Shown here: positions 1-7,773 of the stretch, one piece after another
Layout of the letters: each line of letters begins with the position of its first letter
Position numbering within the stretch: the stretch's first letter is position 1
Source: Paraglomus occultum
Lineage: Eukaryota > Glomeromycota > Glomeromycetes > Paraglomerales > Paraglomeraceae
Assembly: GCA_910592205.1 (NCBI GenBank)
Contig: CAJVPJ010001362.1
Location: forward strand, 1-10,258
Length of the DNA stretch: 10,258 nt
Direction of reading: 5' to 3'
Position numbers and translations under genes: made by a program
The notes under the pieces: model-generated
The model's input: the letters and a program-made list of their open reading frames with translations, nothing else
Database searches by the model: none
Told to the model about the DNA's origin: nothing

Positions 1-97
1 TTTTGAAACATCAAAATATTTCCTAATTAGCGTTTGGTACTAGCGCTGATCCCGTCACCAATTTTTGAAACATCAAATTTTTTCCTAATTAGTATGC
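1..97. repeat. Imperfect tandem duplication, 62-base period
   Basis: The word ttttgaaacatcaaa, followed by a T-rich stretch and tttcctaattag, occurs at position 1 and again at position 63. This is a direct repeat with a 62-base period. The first copy begins at the window edge, so the array may extend to the left. No coding frame runs through it. The remainder up to the ZNHIT1 start (98-784) is AT-rich and shows no recognisable gene. Confidence 0.7.
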
Positions 98-784
98 TAT
101 CTTATTAAATCGACCATGTGGCGACTGCGGGGAACTGCGGAGGAAGATTTTATCATGTGACTCACTTTTCTGCTTCAGCAGATCCGCTTGCCGTAACAGT
201 ATACAGTGAAGAGGGATGAAAAAAATTTTTTCTTTTTCAATCTTTTCAGTTACAATCACAAGATCATATGCAGTCGTTTACTTTTGCGGTTTGAAAAAAA
301 GCAACCATAATCCGAGTGTAGGTTTGAAGATGGCTATTTAATCGATACAATTTGTATTTATAACAATCGCACGATTTACAATTAAATGATGTAAACTAGT
401 AATATGTCAATCATACAATCAAATATGATACGATTCTTCGTAATCTTGCAAATGTGGCATATCAGAATTGTTTATTTTCAACAATACCATCAATCATATG
501 ATCGATGTTTCGCAATATCGCAGATACTGATATATAAATAGATTTCAGTAGAAGCAATAATTAAACACAAAGGTTGACATATTCCTTCCTATAATCAGCC
601 GATTATTTCCTTCCTGAATTATTATATTATCAACATTTCGAGGATCGAGTGTCACCCGAACAAGGGTAGTACAATCAGGGATTTTACTCGATTTGGTCGC
701 ACCATTTTGTGGGACATGCTAAGCTGACGACAGCATTTATAATCTTGTAGTTACCGGGGTAGTCAGTAAAAAACGGTTTCCTTC
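98..784 (+). other. AT-rich upstream region of ZNHIT1, no gene seen
   Basis: Nearly 690 bases with no convincing reading frame on either strand and no tRNA-like fold that I could see. A tatataaata box lies at 531-540, about 245 bases before the ZNHIT1 ATG. It could be a core promoter with a long leader, but AT-rich DNA gives such matches by chance. The last 100 bases before the ATG are less AT-rich and are probably 5' leader. Confidence 0.4.
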
Positions 785-1481
785 ATGTCAAGAAAAATAG
801 ATCGTCGACCTGGAGGTAATTTTATCTAATTTCACTCCTTTCTTGATTATGAAAGCGCTAACATGGATAGAACCTATTTACAGGTATTATTGATGAAGAT
901 ACTAGACGGCAAAGTCTAAAGCGTCGTCTCGACGGTCTTGAACGTGACAACTATCAAGAAGTACCCGAATTAGAACTTCTTGGAACAGTTATTAAACCAA
1001 GAAGGACATCAGAAGTGGGTGATCGAGACGGGACGATAGCCAGTATGTTGTTTATTACCAGTTTTGTATCCATTTTGTATTCTTGAACAAATTACCGATC
1101 TCCCGAATTTGCGAATCAGACAAGAAACCACGCCTACGAAGTAAGAAAGAAATTCTCCGCCAATTGTATATCAAAAAATCTTTAAAGACATTAATCGACG
1201 AGTCGAGAATAGAACTGGTTTCGGAAGACGTGCCGACATATTTAACGGCGGCTGCTTCGCCTTCAAAATTTCCTCCAAAGAAATTTTGTTCGGTGTGTGG
1301 GTTTTTATCAAAGTACAATTGTAAACAGTGCGGTGCGAAATATTGCAGTTTGGCTTGCAAAGCCACGCATACAGACATGAGGTATATAAAGTTTGAAAAA
1401 TGGCAGTAACAAATTTTTGTTTTGCAGTTAGGCGATTTAATCACGTTTTGCATATATAGGTGTATGAAATATACTGCATGA
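785..1481 (+). CDS. VPS71: HIT zinc-finger protein ZNHIT1/Vps71 (SWR1/SRCAP complex subunit)
   Basis: Four exons: join(785..815, 884..1042, 1120..1381, 1460..1481), giving 157 residues; human ZNHIT1 has 154. Every intron (68, 77 and 78 bases) starts GT and ends AG, and the phases agree. Residues 1-63 begin MSRKIDRRPGG and contain the LDGLERDNYQE segment typical of the family N-terminus. A basic linker follows. Residues 119-157 form the zf-HIT finger with ligands C120, C123, C131, C134, C139, C143, H147 and C152. The last ligand and the ending RCMKYTA come only from the 22-base final exon; reading through intron 3 would lose them. The family is a nuclear subunit of the SWR1/SRCAP remodeller that exchanges H2A for H2A.Z, where it helps contact the nucleosome and Arp6. 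The ATG chosen gives the expected length. The gene converges on the protease gene downstream. Intact, with no oddities. Confidence 0.93.
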
Positions 1482-2000
1482 GAAACACACTGGAAAATCC
1501 AGGGATGGGCTCCGAGATCGTACTTCTGCGGTAAGCTCAACAAATTTAGCAAGTCTACGGTCTTGGGATTGGGTTCCTTTCCCCCTCCCTCACTCCTCTC
1601 TTTGGCATGCCAACGGGTTATGAACTTATTCGCACCAGAACGTGCACAGGTGTAGTTTATCTACGATCGAAAAGTCCATAAATCCAAACATTGTTGTGAA
1701 TCTATTATAATCCAAGAATCTCCACTCTCCACTCTCCACTCTCCACTCTCCACTCCGTCCCTCACACATAAATAAGTTAAATCAAAAAATTCTATATTTA
1801 TTCCAATCGCTAAATTGCTTGATGCCAGCCTCTCTTCAATCCCTTATTTGCAATTTTGAATAAATCCAATGTTCAACCTTTTCCCATACACTTTACACAG
1901 ATAGATCCTTTGTCTATCCACCCAATACAATTGTATTAGTATCTTACAAATAGGTCCTTCTTTATGGTTTACGTGTATATTTTACAGTGGAATGAAAAGA
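1482..2000. other. Convergent intergenic spacer (3' UTRs)
   Basis: This spacer separates the ZNHIT1 stop from the protease stop on the opposite strand, so both 3' untranslated regions and terminators must lie here. AATAAA-like words occur on the plus strand near 1858 and on the minus strand near 1796-1801. Either could be a polyadenylation signal, and neither can be assigned with certainty. A heptanucleotide repeat occupies 1720-1754. No gene is visible. Confidence 0.6.
1720..1754. repeat. (CTCCACT)5 minisatellite
   Basis: Five perfect head-to-tail copies of the seven-base unit ctccact, followed by a partial unit. It lies between two convergent genes, outside any coding exon. An array this regular is likely to vary in length between strains. 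Confidence 0.95.
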
Positions 2001-3587
2001 TTATTTTTGACCCATGACAATAGCAAAGAACATGCCCGCTACCAAAAGCACACTATTAAAAACGGAGTGATACAATATTACGGACGAAGCTGATGAAGAA
2101 GTAGTACTCGTAGCTGGTCTGATTGGGTTTGGATTCGCTTGAGTCGCATAACTAACAAATCATCAGAATGATTTTCATGATTAGTGATAAGGCAGGAAGC
2201 TAATATAAAAAAGTGTATTTATCACATTTTGTTCTCTCCCCCCCTCTCCGTATATCCTTGGTCATACTCACCCAAGACTTTCCAAAACTCTAAGCAATTT
2301 CGGACCAACAGCTCCACCGCTAAAGTTTCCGTTTTGTACAATAGCATCACCAAGAGAAACTCCTCTATCGGCCAAGAACCTCATCAAGAAATCACTTTTC
2401 TTTGTAAATGTGGCAAAGTCTACATGGCTTATACTTGATCCTTGTTGATAAGGATTCAAACTAGTTTCCAAGAGAACGGCATTATTCAAGTCGGTCTCTC
2501 CCTGTGGAAGAAAGCCCATAGCACCTTTGGTGATAGCGAAGTTGAATGTATTTTTTGCAATTTGATATTGCGGACTCCTAGCAAACGCGTTCGCAAAAGC
2601 ATTAATATCCCGAATTTGTGCCCCGGCACCAGTAGAAAAGGCATTTAATTGTGCTGTGATATCCGACATTTTCTGTCCTGTAGACATGATGACCATGTAC
2701 TTGTCAAATGCAAATTCCGAAAACTGAAATGATGCACCCGATCCACCAGATGCACCAGTTGGCGTCACATCCGGTGTTAATGCTTGTGGTACTTGATTAA
2801 TGTAGTCATCCCATGATGATGTGAATCCGAGTCCATGAACCAGCTCGTGCAAAATGACAAAAGTAAAATCAGATTGATCCTGTCTTATTGGAGTATTGTC
2901 GTCTTCAAACCAGAAATTAGCAACTGAATTGAACATGGCCAAGATATCAAATGAGGAGAACTGTGGACGGCTTTGCGGGTTCATCTGTTTCACTAGAGCT
3001 TGAGGGAAAAAGCGAGTTTTGCCATCGTCGTCCTTGAGCGGAAGGGTACGGGCGGGAGCGGCACCACCTAATTATTGGGGAGAAAAAATCGGGATAATCA
3101 GTTTCTAGAACATCTTCATCCAGACGCCGTAAAGCTCAAAAATTAGTCAATTGCTTAGATTAAGCGGTCCCTACTCACCGAGTGTCAAGAACCCGTTCGT
3201 AGGACAATCATTAAAGCTTTGACAGAAATCAGTAAATGTCGCGTTGACGGTAACCGGTGTGTTTAAAATCAATGATCCGGTCAATATCTCGCCCGCAAGA
3301 TTGAATGCGCGTTGGACTTTATTACATTTGACGTTATCAGAAATGAGACACGTTAGTGTTATTTGAAACATGTTTGTTGCATTTCCGGTATTTTGTCGTC
3401 GTTGTGGAGGTGCGGTTTCCATTGGGCATGGGACAAAAATTTTGGGGTGAGGATCTGGCGAATACTCTGCATCCTTGCAGTAGGGTGTGCCGTCCGGAAC
3501 AGGTGTTGCGGTAGAAGATTGTGTGTATAAGAAAAGGTTTATTATTAGAATTAAAAAGAAAGCGGTAAATTGATTGCAGGATTTCAT
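2001..3587 (-). CDS. Secreted, probably GPI-anchored HExxH zinc metalloprotease-like protein
   Basis: Three exons: complement(join(2001..2151, 2272..3067, 3179..3587)), 451 residues. Both donors read GTGAGT and both acceptors AG (introns of 111 and 120 bases), with agreeing phases. Residues 1-26 are a signal peptide with a strong hydrophobic core. Six cysteines (37, 54, 80, 88, 122, 128) all lie in the N-terminal part, suggesting three disulfides. The zinc motif HELVHGLGF starts at H210, with E211 as catalytic base and H214 as second ligand. The metzincin pattern would place a third His or Asp at position 220, but a Ser is there, so the third ligand is elsewhere or absent. Residues 415-425 are Ser/Thr-rich, and 426-448 are hydrophobic ending in a short polar tail, typical of a GPI signal encoded wholly by exon 3. 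N-glycosylation sequons occur at N69 and N115. It probably acts at the cell surface. I cannot name a MEROPS family or substrate. Confidence 0.86.
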
Positions 3588-3634
3588 TTCGGTGGATCTG
3601 AAAAGTTGTGTGTTTGAAAAAGTATTAAGTGAGC

Positions 3635-3692
3635 GAGAGGGAGAGGGAGAGGGAGAGGGAGAGGGAGAGAGAGGAGAAAGGGGAGGAGGAAA
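3635..3692. repeat. (GAGAGG)5 and purine-rich tract in the protease leader
   Basis: Five perfect copies of gagagg run from 3635 to 3664, followed by a degenerate GA-rich stretch to about 3692. On the strand of the protease gene this is a pyrimidine (CT) tract ending 48 bases before the ATG. CT-rich tracts near transcription starts are common in fungal promoters, so it may be both a microsatellite and a promoter element. Confidence 0.9.
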
Positions 3693-3720
3693 AGAAGAAT
3701 GAAATGAATGTATATGGTTG

Positions 3721-3726
3721 TTTATA
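3721..3726 (-). promoter_or_regulatory. Candidate TATA box of the protease gene
   Basis: The minus strand reads CTATAAAC here, about 135 bases before the protease ATG at 3587, with the CT tract between them. Position and sequence suit a core promoter. No transcript start is known. Confidence 0.45.
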
Positions 3727-4143
3727 GGGAGAAAGAGTATATCCTCTTGCTTGAGTCTAGTGGGCTGGTAAAACTAATGTCCAAGGTTTTACCAAATTCA
3801 AGAGCGACTCGCGAGGGTAAAGGAATAAAGAGCTATGAGCAAGGTCACGGAAGTATATGACTATTTTGTGTTGCTATTACTTGCAGTCTATGTACAACAA
3901 ATAACACTACTACTGCTGCTGGGCTTCAGTAGGGTTTCTTTGGAATGCCAAAGGCGTATATATATATAGATATATATACAGCTACGGCTAATGTGAACGT
4001 TGACCTGCAACGGAGTTAAAGTCTACCGAAAAGAATAAAATGATCGCTCTAATATATATAAAGAGGGGGGGGGGGGGATACTCTTTGAAAATGAATAAAA
4101 AAGAGGCCAGCCTTTGAGGAATTATGGGCAATTCGCATGTTTA
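3727..4143. other. Non-coding spacer with TA palindrome and G13 run
   Basis: Upstream region of the protease gene with no credible reading frame. It contains a near-perfect TA palindrome at 3956-3979 (gtatatatatatagatatat plus atac), able to form a hairpin or cruciform. A run of 13 G residues lies at 4065-4077, directly after atatatataaag. The G run is a polymerase-slippage site and its length may be a sequencing approximation. Confidence 0.6.
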
Positions 4144-4461
4144 TTAATGCGTGGTGAAACAGGAGTAAACCAATTGTTGCAATTGCATAGTTATATAATC
4201 TAGGAGATTTTTGTTACGTTGTTCGAAATGGAATTGCAATGACAAAGGGGGTTCAAATATCGAGGGAGATAATAACCTGTTTAGTCGTGAATGATTGATA
4301 TACAATACACTGTTGCCATTACCGTTATCAATGCTGTTTGCGATTGCTGTTGCGATTGCTGTTGCTATTAACGCTAATCTCGGATCAGGACCTTCGCCTT
4401 CATTTACTCTATAATTACATCCAGTTATCACCGAGGAACCAGGTAAGCACAAGAATTCCAA
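4144..4461 (-). CDS. Unrecognised open frame, about 105 residues, doubtful
   Basis: An open minus-strand frame ends in TAA at 4144-4146 and stays open upstream to about 4500. It has no ATG near the front and would need a TTG start or an upstream exon; a cacag acceptor-like site lies just before it. The product has a small repeated block, ATAIATAIA, from a duplicated 12-base unit (4338-4364), followed by an asparagine-rich stretch and a tail rich in Leu and Gln. I see no domain, signal peptide or homolog. Codon composition is not clearly distinct from surrounding DNA. It could be a terminal exon of an unknown gene or a chance frame. Confidence 0.2.
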   Translation of the reverse strand: MEFLCLPGSSVITGCNYRVNEGEGPDPRLALIATAIATAIANSIDNGNGNSVLYINHSRLNRLLSPSIFEPPLSLQFHFEQRNKNLLDYITMQLQQLVYSCFTTH

Positions 4462-4838
4462 GGTAGAACTGTGTTCGCGTGAATGCTTTAGACTACCATA
4501 TTAGGAAGTGTACTGTTAATTACGTTCTGCAGATAATATTATTGGTGTTATTAATCAGCAAACCATTTTATTTGAACTGTTTAATTAAAGAATATTATGA
4601 CCAAAGGTAGATATAAGCATAAGAAGTTTTAGTCAACGCTATCCATAAAAGGCTTAAATCTCTTTACAAATAATACTAATATGAACTGGATATTAATTTG
4701 ATGTTGTTGGCAAGTTTCTTCGACTCAACACTTCGATGCTGCGGTTTTGCTAATTGCCTGTTCGGGGGTGCCAAGCCTCTCCTTTTACTTTGGACAGAAT
4801 GTTCTAACATTTAATCATCAGGCACAAGATTTAATTAA

Positions 4839-4991
4839 AGTAAAACGGTGCTAAATATTTCGGGAGGCTGGCCACATCCCAAGCAGATCAAAGTTTCTCC
4901 CACTGCAAAAGAACGTATTCGTTTACTATATCGAGTCTGGACGATGGGCATGAGAGCAACAATTATTTTACAAATGAACATTCATAATTAA
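4839..4991 (+). pseudogene. Fragment resembling complex I LYR subunit NDUFA6 (LYRM6)
   Basis: The open frame contains KVSPTAKERIRLLYRVW (codons about 4890-4940), which resembles the start of NDUFA6 proteins, where a K-V-S-P-type lead is followed by A-K-x-R-V-x-x-L-Y-R-x-W. The LYR triad binds mitochondrial acyl carrier protein in the intact family, which belongs to respiratory complex I. After the tryptophan the match weakens: the usual P-E-I-V..Y-x-L-D-I becomes ATIILQMNI, one or two residues short, and TAA follows at 4989-4991. There is no ATG before the motif, and no GT donor between motif and stop to reach the missing two-thirds. I read it as a decayed partial copy. The alternative is a chance match; a real exon is less likely. 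Confidence 0.35.
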
Positions 4992-5141
4992 ATTCTGTCG
5001 TCCTTGGAATGTATGTATCAATGTTTTACTGAAATCTCACGATAAAATTTAATTACGAGAAATTCTGTAACGTGCAAACATTCACGTTTTTACGTTACAT
5101 ACAGTCAAAGCTCACAATGGAATCGCATTATAAAGGAACCC
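4992..5141. other. Short AT-rich spacer, nothing recognised
   Basis: No coding or RNA signal seen. The sequence between the NDUFA6-like fragment and the next candidate frame does not carry the missing C-terminal part of NDUFA6 in any plus-strand frame that I could read. Confidence 0.4.
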
Positions 5142-5634
5142 TTGTCCCTTTGTCACAATTTTCATACATTACAAATAATATACAATGCTCGTGCTATTAC
5201 TATATTGCTTTGTATTACTGCGTTTAATGAAGCACCTGTATCACCTGACGTAGAAACGCCAAGAAATTACACATGCCCGATACAAACGTGCCAACCTGAT
5301 TTAGAAAAGTACGTGAATAGGTTCTCACAATAATGTTTCGAAATAACTACTCCGCCCCATAATCCAGCAAAGATGTCATCGTGTTTAAGCCCCCCTTCTA
5401 CGGTATATGGACATGATTAGCCGATAGGAAGCAACAAAAACATGTCTATTGTTTTAATCTTGTCAAATGCTTCTTCTCAATGTTTGTCAAGTATACAAGC
5501 TTCATCTCCTTATTCGACAAACGCATTGTATGGGCAAGTATAATTTTAAAAAACGTGTTTATTATTATTATTATTATTATTATAGGAAAACCTGCCTTAA
5601 TCGTCATGCTAACGACATTTATTCTCGACTGTGA
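5142..5634 (+). CDS. Possible two-exon small protein with a cysteine motif, tentative
   Basis: An open frame from about 5046 to 5333 contains a hydrophobic stretch (AITILLCITAF) followed by APVSPDVETPRNYTCPIQTC. A GTACGT donor at 5309 falls inside it. An acceptor at 5584-5585, right after an ATT microsatellite, would continue in frame as KKTCLNRHANDIYSRL and stop at 5632-5634: join(5142..5308, 5586..5634). The hydrophobic stretch followed by a Pro-rich, Cys-containing segment resembles a secretion signal and a small secreted protein. However, no ATG lies in this frame before it, so an upstream exon would be needed. The unspliced frame ends at 5333. I do not recognise the product. The intron would be 277 bases, longer than the others here. 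Confidence 0.25.
5559..5583. repeat. (TTA/ATT)8 microsatellite
   Basis: About eight uninterrupted copies of a trinucleotide ATT repeat, ending in tatag. It could serve as the pyrimidine-poor end of an intron or be a simple repeat of no function. Confidence 0.95.
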
Positions 5635-6534
5635 GAAAGTAAGAACGAAATGACACATGAATTACCAATCACCCGGAATTTTCTCGATTTTTGTGTTCCG
5701 TTTTCGGGGGTTATCCTAGCACTTTCCACGATTGCTTGGCGGATGTGCTTTTGTAAATAAAATATTTTGGTTTCCAAGATCATTATTAATTAGGATTCTT
5801 CTCTGATCAAAGAGCGTGCAAACTTTAAGGGGCGTGCTTAAGATTATTGGTTATAAATAATATTTGCATACTAAGAAATTATTAAAAGGTAGTGACGTTT
5901 AGTATTAGTATTTATGTGGATCTCGGTGTAATTAAGACGACTGAGATAAGGAGAAGGCATCATGCAATAATAAAATATCGGGGAACCAAATGGGAAGTTT
6001 TTATTTAAAAATTGCAAAAAATACCGGATTTTCTATTTAAATCAACCCTGGACTTGTCAGAATCCAGACGTAGATGGTTGCTAATGATGCTTATGGAATA
6101 ATTTATTGAGAGCCAGAAAGCACCTGTTTCCGAAATTAACCAAACAAATTAAACTTTTTTTAATTCTAATACTAACGCCAAACCCTCCTCCTTTGGATAA
6201 TAAAGGCAAAATTTTCTACTCCTTAAACCCTCTTGACTAATTTTAAGTTCACTCTTACGGGGGTTTTCATAACATTCGTTCATTTGTTAAAGACTAATTC
6301 CAAAATATTTTTGGGCATGCTGCAACAAAACCAGACAAAGTAACCAAGGGGCTGATTATATGTGGCTGTAAAATTGACCAGTGTGACTGATGACATTTTG
6401 AATGGTAAATAATGTGCTCATTCATAACTTCTGGACTGGTTAATTTTAATGTTCCCTTTACCATACCAGAATGTGATAAATATAAATCATAACAGAATTA
6501 ATATATATATTAATATAGGATTGTCTCTATATAA
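5635..6534. other. AT-rich region without recognisable genes
   Basis: About 900 bases with stop codons in all frames at short intervals. I saw no tRNA, rRNA or transposon ends. A tgatga word near 6388 resembles a C box but no matching D box follows, so a snoRNA is not supported. A TA-rich palindrome (ttaatatatatattaa) lies near 6498-6513. Confidence 0.5.
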
Positions 6535-6789
6535 AAATATAAATATGAAACTAATTTACATAAGTCTACTGTGGAACCCAAGAATTACAGCACCATTGGA
6601 AGCATTCTAAAAAAAATTGCTTTCTATGTTTTTAAAATAAATGATACCCAAACTCTTCAGGAATATCTAGATCAAGAAAAAATTACTTATGAAATTTACC
6701 AACAAGAACGAAAAATCACAACTAGTAAACGAGCATTAACACCAGCACGTGATGAACAAAAAAAGAAGCGAAAACTTGAAGAAATGTAA
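6535..6789 (+). CDS. Unrecognised lysine-rich frame, possible terminal exon
   Basis: The frame is open from 6535 to the TAA at 6787-6789 and reads well as protein from about 6568: YSTIGSILKKIAFYVFKIND, then a charged part containing LQEYLDQEKITYEIYQQERK, then a basic tail KKKRKLEEM that could be a nuclear localisation signal. No ATG lies near the front in this frame. It would need a GTG start at 6571 or a splice acceptor (acataag before 6565), so it may be the last exon of a longer or broken gene. An AATAAA signal begins at about 6794, right after the stop, which supports a real 3' end. I do not recognise the family. The coding sequence is very A-rich. Confidence 0.4.
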   Translation, partial: KYKYETNLHKSTVEPKNYSTIGSILKKIAFYVFKINDTQTLQEYLDQEKITYEIYQQERKITTSKRALTPARDEQKKKRKLEEM

Positions 6790-7056
6790 GAAAAATAAAT
6801 TCAACGTAAAAGCTTCCGCACTGATCGAACAGCCTGTCATTCTTTATTGATAAAGACTGCTCGAACTTGCAACCAAGAGTAAAATTACAAAATAGAATTC
6901 AATTTTTGTAAGCACAATTTCAATATTTTTATTATAGCGTGCGATCACTTTTGAAAATATAAAAAATAATAAAAGCACCAGAGTGATTGCATGGGAGGAA
7001 AATACTCCAAAGTCATTTATGAGTATAACCTATTCTTTGGTCACTCTAGTGCAGAT
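6790..7056. other. Spacer between two convergent remnants
   Basis: AT-rich sequence holding the likely 3' ends of the plus-strand frame to its left and the minus-strand remnant to its right. A perfect 7-bp stem with a 2-base loop (tctttattgataaaga) lies near 6842-6857 and includes an AATAAA word on the minus strand. The plus-strand open frame across 6991-7260 is the antisense of the remnant and is not called as a gene. Confidence 0.4.
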
Positions 7057-7436
7057 TTAACGTTCATTATCTTCTATAACGTTATTATTACTATGATCAA
7101 TTTTTTTATTTCCAGTTTCATTTTCCCCATCTACATTTTCCTTTTCTTCATCGATCCAACGTTGGATTACCTCAATAGTCTTTTTTCGCGGGGTTGTTCT
7201 TCGAAGATAAAATTTCGTATTGTAGAAGCCGCAACAGCTTTTTCTTCAAGTAACTTATGAATTTCAATGCCGTTTTGTCAAATAAAAACTTTGGATCCGA
7301 TTCGGGTTTTTTAATCATATAGTCGTTTCAGAGCGTTCCACAACGTTTTGACATCTGGCGAATAAACTTTGTTCTCTGTTGGTTTCGTTTTTGATAACTT
7401 TCCGGACTTCTTAGTATTCTCATTTTGTGGAGTTGG
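7057..7436 (-). pseudogene. Unrecognised gene remnant spread over three frames
   Basis: Protein-like sequence runs continuously along the minus strand but changes frame three times. From 7436: PTPQNENTKKSGKLSK, then VYSPDVKTLWNALKRLYD, stopped by TAA at 7311-7313. It resumes one frame over as KKPESDPKFLFDK. It resumes again as NGIEIHKLLEEKAVAAST..NFIFEEQPREK, and finally as TIEVIQRWIDEEKENVDG to a TAA at 7057-7059, with an acidic, Asn-rich tail. The shifts fall at or beside A-runs (plus-strand T-runs at 7307-7312, 7273-7276 and 7181-7186). A CTGTAATAG acceptor precedes the first block, so it may be a last exon. I know no family for it. Either the copy is decayed or the assembly carries homopolymer errors. 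Confidence 0.55.
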
Positions 7437-7645
7437 CTATTACAGGTCATGCCAAGAACGAAGCCAATTAACACTCCAAGGAGGAGTTCACTTGTGAATG
7501 TAAACATTTTTCGCAAAGCGTATTTGATAAAAATTGTTTGATACGTTTTTGTTTATCTTATTTAAGATATTTATTATGTTGTGGTTAATTTTTCTGAAAA
7601 TAAGCCACTAGTGTTGATAATAAATCGTTTACCATGATGCTTAAA

Positions 7646-7653
7646 TATAAATA
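7646..7653 (+). promoter_or_regulatory. Candidate TATA box of the coiled-coil gene
   Basis: The sequence TATAAATA lies about 120 bases before the ATG at 7774. This is a good core-promoter match at a plausible distance, with no competing ATG that opens a long frame between the two. Confidence 0.45.
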
Positions 7654-7773
7654 GACGAAAAGCGTGTTTTTGCGCGTCAATTATTATTGGTCACACTGCA
7701 TACAATGGACAATCGCGTTATTACAATAGATCATCGCATCGCGCAGCACATCAAACTTTGACGAAAAAAAGAA

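Noticed and set aside
1055-1552. Long minus-strand open frame opposite ZNHIT1
   Set aside because: It is antisense to three exons and two introns of a well-supported gene and has no motif of its own.
2184-2648. Two plus-strand frames opposite the protease exon 2
   Set aside because: Both are antisense shadows of the protease coding sequence and its intron.
3956-3979. TA palindrome as a possible terminator or origin element
   Set aside because: Simple TA repeats form such palindromes readily, and nothing around it supports a function.
4701-4814. 37-codon ATG frame with several cysteines (RCCGFANCLF)
   Set aside because: Short, no clear signal peptide cleavage, no splice or polyadenylation context; could be chance.
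5446-5658. Minus-strand frame with a poly-isoleucine run
   Set aside because: The isoleucines come from the ATT microsatellite read on the other strand; no motif is present.
6380-6440. Possible C/D box snoRNA (tgatga)
   Set aside because: No D box at a suitable distance and no terminal stem.
6991-7260. Plus-strand frame that looks like a membrane protein
   Set aside because: Its hydrophobic look comes from reading the A-rich, charged coding strand of the minus-strand remnant in antisense.
7328-7516. Minus-strand frame starting MFTFTSELLLGVLIGFVLG, like a small membrane protein
   Set aside because: From 7436 onwards another frame gives better protein-like sequence that continues into the remnant downstream. 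The hydrophobic start alone is too short to support a gene, though it could be a leader joined by a lost or short intron.
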